NCBI GenBank assembly: GCA_910588225.1
Contig: CAJUQT010000021.1
Span: forward strand, 1-50,171
Direction: 5' to 3'
Length of the DNA: 50,171 nt
Source: an uncultured Acetatifactor sp.
GTDB lineage: Bacteria; Bacillota; Clostridia; Lachnospirales; Lachnospiraceae
Positions 43,983 through 50,171 of the stretch are shown piece by piece (the first letter of the stretch is position 1; every line of letters starts with the position of its first letter). Both the position numbers and the translations under genes were made by a program. The notes under the pieces are model-generated. The model did no database searches. It saw nothing but the letters and a program-made list of their open reading frames with translations, and was not told the origin of the DNA.

Positions 43983-44298
43983 AATTTCTCCTTCTATCCT
44001 ATCATTTGGGTAATCCGATTTCATTACTCTGAAATAATATAAAATGCCTCCCATCTGAACGTCGTCATAGAAAGCACACAATAAACATTTTATAAATGAA
44101 TTCGAATACTAAAAATGTGAAGTAATTTTTATTATATTCTCTTTTTCGGCTTCCGTCAACGTTTATGCCAATAAAGATTCAATAAAGATCTGTCTTGCCT
44201 TTTTTATAGAAAAATACCGCAATCCTTAAAGATTGCGGTACCTTCAAGCCTTTCGGCGTTTTTAATTTACAAGGTATATTTAGAACCTGGAATATTTC
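43983..44298. other. Intergenic stretch with GGGtGRT terminator and A/T-rich promoter region
   Basis: The right part holds the terminator at 44208-44240. The remaining sequence is A/T-rich with several TATAAA-like hexamers near 44090-44150 on the minus strand, but no hexamer pair at good spacing could be picked. It must hold the promoter of the DUF4190/DUF2752 pair. Confidence 0.5.
44208..44240 (-). terminator. Terminator of the IscU-like/GGGtGRT unit
   Basis: Perfect 10-bp stem TACCGCAATC / GATTGCGGTA with a 6-nt loop, followed on the minus strand by TTTTTC. It begins about 58 nt after the GGGtGRT stop. Confidence 0.93.
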
Positions 44299-45309
44299 TT
44301 AGAAACGATTTTCCTTCGCAGCTTCCTCGATGCTTACAGCCACGGCCACGGTAGCTCCTACCATGGGGTTATTGCCCATACCGATCAGTCCCATCATCTC
44401 AACGTGTGCGGGAACAGAGGAAGAGCCTGCGAACTGTGCGTCAGAGTGCATACGTCCCAGGGTATCTGTAAAGCCATAGGAAGCAGGGCCTGCCGCCATA
44501 TTATCCGGATGCAGTGTACGTCCTGTGCCGCCGCCGGAAGCAACGGAGAAGTACTTCTTGCCGGCTTCGGTTCTCTCCTTCTTATAGGTACCTGCCACAG
44601 GATGCTGGAATCTGGTTGGATTGGTGGAGTTACCCGTGATGGATACATCCACATTCTCCTTCCACATAATAGCAACACCTTCGGGAACGCTGTTGGATCC
44701 ATAGCAGTTCACCTTTGCACGAAGGCCTTCAGAATAAGCAATTCTCTCGATTTCCTTCACTTCGTTGGTGTAAGGGTCATATTCTGTCTCTACAAAAGTA
44801 AATCCGTTAATACGGGAAATAATCTTCGCGGCGTCTTTTCCAAGACCATTCAGGATAACACGCAGAGGTTTCTGACGAACCTTGTTGGCCTTCTCAGCGA
44901 TACCGATCGCGCCTTCCGCGGCTGCAAAAGACTCATGTCCTGCCAGGAAGCAGAAGCAGTCGGTATCTTCCTCCAGAAGCATTTTGCCCAGATTTCCATG
45001 TCCCAGCCCCACCTTGCGGGTATCGGCCACAGAACCGGGAATACAGAATGCCTGCAGTCCTTCTCCGATAGCTGCTGCAGCGTCCGCGGCCTTGCGGCAG
45101 CCCTTTTTGATGGCGATTGCAGCGCCTACCGTGTAAGCCCAGCATGCATTTTCAAAGCAGATGGGCTGAATCTTCTTCACCTGCTCATATACGTCCAGAC
45201 CGGCATCTTTGGTAATCTTCTCCGCTTCTTCGATAGAGGAGATACCATAGCTGTTCAGTACATCCGTAATTTTGTCAATACGTCTTTCATATGATTCAAA
45301 TAAAGCCAT
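44299..45309 (-). CDS. GGGtGRT family protein, function unknown
   Basis: Protein of 336 residues of the GGGtGRT family, named for the motif seen here as SGGGTGRTLHPDN (GGGTGRT at 259-265). The C-terminal third, with GPASYGFTDTLGR and HVEMMGLIGMGNNPMVGATVAV, is strongly conserved in the family. There is no signal peptide or membrane helix, so it is cytosolic. Cysteines are at about 51, 56, 71, 89, 118, 120 and 202; whether they bind metal is unknown. The gene begins 23 nt after an IscU-like scaffold gene with AAGGAGG before ATG 45309, and ends at a strong terminator. Constant pairing with an iron-sulphur scaffold suggests a role with iron-sulphur clusters, but no activity is established that I know of. 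Confidence 0.93.
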   Translation of the reverse strand: MALFESYERRIDKITDVLNSYGISSIEEAEKITKDAGLDVYEQVKKIQPICFENACWAYTVGAAIAIKKGCRKAADAAAAIGEGLQAFCIPGSVADTRKVGLGHGNLGKMLLEEDTDCFCFLAGHESFAAAEGAIGIAEKANKVRQKPLRVILNGLGKDAAKIISRINGFTFVETEYDPYTNEVKEIERIAYSEGLRAKVNCYGSNSVPEGVAIMWKENVDVSITGNSTNPTRFQHPVAGTYKKERTEAGKKYFSVASGGGTGRTLHPDNMAAGPASYGFTDTLGRMHSDAQFAGSSSVPAHVEMMGLIGMGNNPMVGATVAVAVSIEEAAKENRF

Positions 45310-45332
45310 TTTTTCCTGTCCTCCTTTATACC

Positions 45333-46025
45333 TTACTCTTTTCTGGGATCAATGATCTTCACGGCATCAGCGACACGGCCATACTGGCCTTTTGCCTTCT
45401 CGTATGCAGTATTCGGGTCATCGCCCTTCTTGATGAAGTCGGTCATCTTTCCAAGGCTTACAAATTCGTAACCGATAATCTGGTCATCCTTGTCCAGAGC
45501 AATACCAGTCACATAACCTTCGGCCATCTCCAGATAACGGGGACCTTTCTTCAAAGTACCGTACATGGTTCCAACCTGGCTTCTCAGGCCCTTGCCCAGA
45601 TCCTCAAGTCCGGCGCCGATAGGCAGGCCTTCCTCGGAAAAAGCACTCTGGGTACGCCCGTAAACGATCTGCAGGAAAAGCTCTCTCATGGCAGTATTAA
45701 TCGCATCGCACACAAGGTCAGTATTCAACGCTTCCATAACGGTCAGGCCAGGAAGGATCTCGGATGCCATAGCTGCGGAATGGGTCATACCGGAACAGCC
45801 GATGGTCTCAACCAGTGCCTCCTGAATAATACCTTCCTTGACATTCAGGGTCAGCTTACAGGCACCCTGCTGAGGTGCACACCAGCCCACACCATGTGTC
45901 AGACCGGAAATGTCTTCCACCTTTTTCGCCTGAACCCATTTTGCTTCTTCGGGGATAGGCGCACAACCATGGTGCACACCCTGAGCGACTGTGCACATTT
46001 CTTCAACTTCCTTTGAATAAATCAT
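45333..46025 (-). CDS. IscU/NifU-like iron-sulphur cluster scaffold protein, atypical
   Basis: Protein of 230 residues, longer than IscU. Cys56 in QQGACKLTLNV and Cys77 in ETIGCSGMTHSA align with the first two cluster ligands of IscU. The third IscU cysteine region has no Cys in this protein; instead there are extra Cys at 11, 21 and 49, the last just ahead of the first ligand. The C-terminal half (about 125-230) is unlike NifU's Fer2_BFD or NFU domains. ATG 46025 (MIYSKEVEEM) has AAAGGAG upstream; the frame to 46064 is not needed. It is the first gene of a pair with GGGtGRT. Confidence 0.88.
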   Translation of the reverse strand: MIYSKEVEEMCTVAQGVHHGCAPIPEEAKWVQAKKVEDISGLTHGVGWCAPQQGACKLTLNVKEGIIQEALVETIGCSGMTHSAAMASEILPGLTVMEALNTDLVCDAINTAMRELFLQIVYGRTQSAFSEEGLPIGAGLEDLGKGLRSQVGTMYGTLKKGPRYLEMAEGYVTGIALDKDDQIIGYEFVSLGKMTDFIKKGDDPNTAYEKAKGQYGRVADAVKIIDPRKE

Positions 46026-46060
46026 GTGAAATCTCCTTTCAACTATGTATGTTTTATGAA

Positions 46061-46076
46061 TCAATTGGGAAATTGA
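46061..46076. promoter_or_regulatory. Palindrome in the leader of the IscU-like/GGGtGRT unit
   Basis: Perfect inverted repeat TCAATT-N4-AATTGA, about 36 nt upstream of the IscU-like start, in the 107-bp gap after the beta-helix gene. It is a candidate operator. No promoter hexamers with good spacing could be fixed around it. Confidence 0.45.
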
Positions 46077-46132
46077 CCTAAAATTTTGTCCTCATTCATT
46101 CTCTCACATTTATGACAAAAAATCCAGAGTTT

Positions 46133-46801
46133 CTAATATTTTTTTACGATCTCTCCACTTTTTTTGAAAATGCTGCCCGCCGGAACCACGCCGCGCACCA
46201 TGGAGGTGGGATAGATATTGGCGTTCCTGCCTATGACAGTACCCGGATTCAGCACGCTGTTGCAGCCTACTTCCACCCGGTCTCCCAGCATGGCTCCCAT
46301 TTTTTTCAGACCGGTCTCTATGGAGATTCCGTCTCCCTTTACCACAACCAGAGTCTTGTCGCTTTTCACATTAGATGTAATGGAACCGGCGCCCATATGT
46401 GCTTTAAATCCCAGAATACTGTCCCCCACATAATTGTAATGAGGTACCTGCACTTTATTGAACAGGATCACATTTTTCAGCTCCGTGGAATTTCCCACTA
46501 CAGCACCCTTTCCCACAATGGCGTTGCCCCTCACAAAAGCACAATGCCGGATTTCCGCTTCTTCATCTATAATCAGCGGCCCGTTCAGGCAGGCGGTAGG
46601 CGCTACCTTTGCGCTTTTTGCCACCCAGATATGATCTCCTCTTTCTTCGAAGATGTCTTTGGACAGTTTCTCTCCCAGGCTGATAATGAAATCATGAATC
46701 TTCGGAAGCACCTCCCAGGGGTAAGTGATTCCTTCCAATAAGTCCGCCGCTATTGTCTCCTGCAAATCATACAACTCTGAAACACTGATGCTGTTACTCA
46801 T
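46133..46801 (-). CDS. Stand-alone left-handed beta-helix protein (GlmU C-terminal-like)
   Basis: Protein of 222 residues. After a helical N-terminus (about 1-50) come hexapeptide-like turns of a left-handed beta-helix (VAKSAKVAPTACLNGPL, AFVRGNAIVGKGAVVGN, MLGDRVEVGCNSVLNPG). It resembles the acetyltransferase half of GlmU and is often named after it, but the uridylyltransferase domain is absent, so it cannot make UDP-GlcNAc alone. It is likely a nucleotidyl- or acyltransferase-related protein acting on sugars; the substrate is unknown. It lies between topB and the iron-sulphur pair, all on one strand. AAAGG precedes ATG 46801. Confidence 0.82.
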   Translation of the reverse strand: MSNSISVSELYDLQETIAADLLEGITYPWEVLPKIHDFIISLGEKLSKDIFEERGDHIWVAKSAKVAPTACLNGPLIIDEEAEIRHCAFVRGNAIVGKGAVVGNSTELKNVILFNKVQVPHYNYVGDSILGFKAHMGAGSITSNVKSDKTLVVVKGDGISIETGLKKMGAMLGDRVEVGCNSVLNPGTVIGRNANIYPTSMVRGVVPAGSIFKKSGEIVKKY

Positions 46802-46841
46802 AATAAAACGCCTTTCTGCTCTCTATTTAAAACTCTTGCCT

Positions 46842-48890
46842 CTATTTTCTGTAGTTCTCAGCCGCCGCCTGAAACTGTGTATATAAGGACCTCTGGTTAT
46901 TCAGCCTTTTGACATACTCTGTACGTCGCCCCACGAAACCATTCAGCTTGTCCATATATTCCTTTGAAGTAATATTCCCGTCCGCCACCATGGTCAGCCC
47001 CTTCTCCCAACTGGCTGTCAGAGCCGGATCCAGGAGTGCCCTGATAGAGCTTTCCACCACATCATAAATCATCTCGCCCATCAAAGTGGGCGTCAACACC
47101 TGTGTCTTTTTATTCAATGCCAGATATTCGATGTTCACCAGCTTTTTCAGAATCTCGGCTCTTGTGGCGCTGGTGCCGATGCCGCTTCCCTTAATCTGAG
47201 CACGCAGCTCCTCATCCTCAATAAACTGCCCGGCATTTTCCATGGTGAGAATAATGCTCCCTGATGTATAGCGCTTGGGCGGAGAAGTCTCTCCCTCTTT
47301 GATTTCATAGGAATCTACTGCCAGCTTCTCGCCCTTTTTTAAGGTTTCCAGCAACTTCATAAATTCTTTGTCACCTTTGATTTCCATCTCCTCGTTCTCT
47401 CCGCTGTCTTTGCGGCTTTCTTCACGGGGACCGGTTTTGGCCGGAGCATTTGTCTTATCGTCGGAATCATCGGTCTTTTTCGCCATTACTTTCAGATATC
47501 CTTCCTCTGCAAGTACCTTAAAGCTGGCAAAAAAGCGCTCTTCCTTCACTTTGATACACAGTAAAAACTTTCGATATACGGCAGGCGGATAAAAAATGCC
47601 AAGAAATCTGCGCACAATTACTTCATACACCCTGGCTGAAAGGGGAGCAAGTCCGTTCAAACCATTTAGCCCCTGTCCTGTGGGGATTATGGCGTAATGG
47701 TCTGTGATTTGTTTATCATTCACATATCTCGTTTTGGCAATTTGCTTGTAACTTCCCTTACTCAGGATTTCCGTGGCATAAGCGGACGCGGTCTGATAGC
47801 CACGCAGTCCCCCCAAGTTCTTATGAATTTCTTTCGCCACCGCTGTGGACAGCACTCTTGCATCTGTTCTGGGATAGGTGACCATTTTTTTCTCATATAG
47901 TTCCTGCACAATCCGCAATGTCTCATCTGGACTGATTTTGAACAATCTGGAACACTCATTCTGCAGTTCTGCCAAATTATAGAGAAGGGGCGGATTTTTA
48001 TTCTCTTTCTTTCTGGTAATGCTGTCCAGCAAAATGTCGCCCACCGGCTCCTGCTGCAGATGGGCGGTCAGCTTTTCCGCATCTTCTTTCGCCTTAAATC
48101 CATTATCCTTGTAAAGCTTGGGAGAAGCATACCAGGCCGAACCTTCCACTGCCTTCCACTCACCTGGAAGCGCCTTATCATGCAGCCTGAAATTTCCCAG
48201 CACCCTGTAAAAAGGTGTCTTGACAAAAGAACGGATCTCCCGCTCCCGGTTCACAATAATTCCCAGAACACAGGTCATGACACGACCCACGGAAATCACT
48301 GCCTTGTCACGTTTTAGGTAATCTTTTACCGTTGTACCATATTTCAGAGTGAGGACCCGGGAAAAATTGATTCCCATCAGGTAATCCTCCTTTGCCCGCA
48401 GATATGCGGCATCGCTCAGATTATCATATTCTTTCAGATCTCTGGCTTCCCGGATTCCCCTTAAAATTTCTTCCTCTGTCTGGGAATCAATCCACACACG
48501 TCTGCGGTCTTTCCCCCTGACACCAGACATCTGCTCCACCAGCCGGTATATGTATTCTCCTTCTCTTCCGGAGTCCGTACACACATAAATAGTGGTCACA
48601 TCCGGCCGCTTCATCAGAGAGCTTACAATAGTATATTGCTTTTTGGAGCTGTCGATAACCTCATATTTATATTCTTCCGGCAAAAAGGGAATTGTGTCAA
48701 AGCTCCAGCGCCTGTACCTTTCATCATAGGCATCCGGATAACTCATGGTTACCAGATGTCCCACACACCAGGTGATGATGACCTGCTCTGATTCCAGATA
48801 ACCATCTCTGGAGGCGGTATTCACTTTTAATGCATTTGCAAATTCTCTGGCCACACTTGGCTTTTCCGCTATAAATAAACTTTTCTCCAC
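46842..48890 (-). CDS. topB: DNA topoisomerase III
   Basis: Type IA topoisomerase of 682 residues. The Toprim domain has FIAEKPSVA (Glu9) and CTDSGREGE (Asp about 106); the catalytic tyrosine is about residue 339 in VTYPRTDARVL; GIGTSATRAEIL and the C-terminal domain follow. No C-terminal zinc fingers are present, which agrees with TopB rather than TopA. An acidic Lys/Glu-rich insert lies near residues 490-525. GTG 48890 is chosen because GGGAG lies 5 nt upstream and the family begins here; the longer frame to 48968 has no support. It decatenates DNA and relaxes negative supercoils. Confidence 0.95.
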   Translation of the reverse strand: MEKSLFIAEKPSVAREFANALKVNTASRDGYLESEQVIITWCVGHLVTMSYPDAYDERYRRWSFDTIPFLPEEYKYEVIDSSKKQYTIVSSLMKRPDVTTIYVCTDSGREGEYIYRLVEQMSGVRGKDRRRVWIDSQTEEEILRGIREARDLKEYDNLSDAAYLRAKEDYLMGINFSRVLTLKYGTTVKDYLKRDKAVISVGRVMTCVLGIIVNREREIRSFVKTPFYRVLGNFRLHDKALPGEWKAVEGSAWYASPKLYKDNGFKAKEDAEKLTAHLQQEPVGDILLDSITRKKENKNPPLLYNLAELQNECSRLFKISPDETLRIVQELYEKKMVTYPRTDARVLSTAVAKEIHKNLGGLRGYQTASAYATEILSKGSYKQIAKTRYVNDKQITDHYAIIPTGQGLNGLNGLAPLSARVYEVIVRRFLGIFYPPAVYRKFLLCIKVKEERFFASFKVLAEEGYLKVMAKKTDDSDDKTNAPAKTGPREESRKDSGENEEMEIKGDKEFMKLLETLKKGEKLAVDSYEIKEGETSPPKRYTSGSIILTMENAGQFIEDEELRAQIKGSGIGTSATRAEILKKLVNIEYLALNKKTQVLTPTLMGEMIYDVVESSIRALLDPALTASWEKGLTMVADGNITSKEYMDKLNGFVGRRTEYVKRLNNQRSLYTQFQAAAENYRK

Positions 48891-48999
48891 ACTGACTCCC
48901 AAAATCGGATTTTCCCAAAATCTGAACAACTGTTTTCCGGTTCTCAATTTTCTGAGATACCACCTCAAAGATTTCGCTTTTGCCGAACTGTTTTCTAAA

Positions 49000-50085
49000 T
49001 TATTTTTTAGTAATATACCCCTGTGCCTTCAGGAGTTCCGCACACAGAACAGCTCCCCCTGCGGCGCCCCGCACAGTATTATGTGACAGGCCCACAAATT
49101 TATAATCGTAAACTGTGTCCTCCCGCAGACGGCCCACACTGATGCCCATTCCGTTTTCAAAATTTACATCCAGAGCCACCTGAGGCCTGTTGTCATCCTC
49201 CAGATACTGAATGAACTGCTTCGGCGCGCTGGGCAGATTCAGACGCTGCGGCTCTCCGCTGAAAGCTCTGAGCTTCTCAATCAGCTGCTCTTTCGCGGGC
49301 TTTTTCTTAAATCTGACGAACACAGCCGCCGTATGGCCGTTCAGAACAGGCACTCTGATACACTGACAGGTAATCACAGGGCCGGCAGCCGGAACAATGA
49401 CGCCGTTCTCAATTTTTCCCCAGATGCGCAGAGGTTCCTTCTCGCTTTTCTCTTCCTCCCCGCCGATATAGGGGATAATATTTCCCACCATCTCCGGCCA
49501 GTCCTGGAAAGTCTTTCCCGCACCGGAAATGGCCTGATAGGTAGTGGCGATCACTTCCTCCGGCTCGAACTCCATCCAGGCCGTGAGCACAGGCGCATAG
49601 CTCTGAATGGAACAGTTGGGCTTTACCGCCACAAATCCCCTTGTCGTGCCGAGACGTTTCCTCTGGAATGCAATCACATCCATATGCCCCGGATTGATCT
49701 CCGGCACCATCATGGGAACATCCGGTGTCCATCTGTGGGCGCTGTTGTTGGAAACCACAGGAGTCTCCGCTTTCGCATAATCCTCCTCAATTTTTTTGAT
49801 TTCCTCCTTCGTCATGTCCACTGCACTGAATACAAAATCGACCTGAGACGCAACCGCCTCCACCTCGTTGACATTCATCACTTTCAGATTCTTTACCGCC
49901 TCCGGCATGGGAGTATCCATTTTCCACCTGCCGCCTACAGCCTCTTCATAAGTCTTTCCTGCAGAACGGGGGCTGGCCGCAATTGTGGTTACTTCAAACC
50001 ACGGGTGATTCTCCAGCAGAGAGATAAATCTCTGCCCTACCATACCTGTTCCGCCTAACACACCAACCTTTAATCTTTCGCTCAT
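49000..50085 (-). CDS. asd: Aspartate-semialdehyde dehydrogenase
   Basis: NADP-dependent reduction of aspartyl phosphate in the synthesis of lysine, threonine, methionine and diaminopimelate (361 residues). The N-terminal GVLGGTGMVGQRF loop binds NADP; Cys158 in KPNCSIQ is the catalytic nucleophile, and His in VLNGHTAAV the general base. The length and sequence are of the archaeal/fungal-like type found in many clostridia. ATG 50085 has AAGGAG upstream. Methionine production here would feed the same pathway as the metH gene, although they are not in one operon. Confidence 0.96.
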   Translation of the reverse strand: MSERLKVGVLGGTGMVGQRFISLLENHPWFEVTTIAASPRSAGKTYEEAVGGRWKMDTPMPEAVKNLKVMNVNEVEAVASQVDFVFSAVDMTKEEIKKIEEDYAKAETPVVSNNSAHRWTPDVPMMVPEINPGHMDVIAFQRKRLGTTRGFVAVKPNCSIQSYAPVLTAWMEFEPEEVIATTYQAISGAGKTFQDWPEMVGNIIPYIGGEEEKSEKEPLRIWGKIENGVIVPAAGPVITCQCIRVPVLNGHTAAVFVRFKKKPAKEQLIEKLRAFSGEPQRLNLPSAPKQFIQYLEDDNRPQVALDVNFENGMGISVGRLREDTVYDYKFVGLSHNTVRGAAGGAVLCAELLKAQGYITKK

Positions 50086-50107
50086 TTTGTTTCTCCTTAT
50101 TTAAGTT

Positions 50108-50161
50108 CCGCATATGCTCATACAGGCCCACACACTTAGATAAATTCCCAGCCGCATATGC
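50108..50161. repeat. Two copies of CCGCATATGC upstream of asd
   Basis: CCGCATATGC occurs at 50108-50117 and 50152-50161, 44 bp apart, both containing the palindrome GCATATGC. They lie 23 and 67 nt upstream of the asd start. They may be operator half-sites or chance repeats; the promoter is outside or hidden in this region. Confidence 0.45.
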
Positions 50162-50171
50162 ATGCGTCTGT

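Overview
The window looks like a chromosomal segment of a spore-forming, anaerobic member of the Clostridia, most likely Lachnospiraceae. The reasons are the rpmB / asp23-like / yloV-like / recG order known from Bacillota, a GerW (YtfJ) sporulation gene beside a DUF2953 gene, a clostridial GGGtGRT gene paired with an IscU-like gene, strong AGGAGG ribosome sites, and sigma-A type promoters. Genus cannot be decided from the sequence alone. Gene density is high. Nearly everything is on the minus strand; the exceptions are rpmB, one MATE transporter and one small lipoprotein gene. No tRNA, rRNA, CRISPR array, prophage or intact insertion sequence was seen. The only mobile-element trace is a decayed IS4-type transposase fragment near 28.5-28.9 kb.

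Layout, in minus-strand transcription order within each block. (1) 85-7627: asp23-like, yloV/fakA-like, recG, degV (fakB-like) and an Lhr-type helicase, divergent from rpmB (7870-8055). (2) 8112-10570: NUDIX hydrolase, a small unknown protein, DUF2953 protein, GerW, then a 46-residue membrane peptide gene. (3) 10656-16173: zapA, a U32 peptidase, an FtsW/RodA-type protein and a class B penicillin-binding protein, i.e. division and wall synthesis. (4) 16325-22288: a MATE transporter, ruvA, ruvB and a TldD/TldE-type pair. (5) 22361-26285: a ROK sugar kinase and manA, then leuC and leuD behind their own promoter. (6) 26499-28936: a plus-strand MATE transporter, a CmpB-like membrane protein and the transposase remnant.

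(7) 28937-34217: dedA, a GT4 glycosyltransferase, a response regulator and a large sensor kinase, probably an envelope-related operon. (8) 34373-41652: metH-like, ilvB, an ilvN paralogue, a polysaccharide deacetylase, a second ilvN and ilvC, ending at a terminator. This joins methionine and branched-chain amino acid synthesis, and leuCD in block 5 continues the leucine branch. (9) 41835-43982: a lipoprotein and three small membrane proteins (DUF4190-like with an NQY-repeat tail, DUF2752, DUF4870-like). (10) 44299-50085: asd, topB, a stand-alone left-handed beta-helix protein, an IscU-like scaffold and GGGtGRT, ending at a strong terminator.

The best candidate for an undescribed system is the IscU-like/GGGtGRT two-gene unit (44299-46025). 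It has its own leader with a palindrome and its own terminator, the scaffold lacks a recognisable third IscU cysteine, and the partner family has no function that I know of. Other points of interest are the two ilvN paralogues around a deacetylase gene, a palindrome inside the leuC promoter, and the transposase remnant running in frame into a membrane protein gene.
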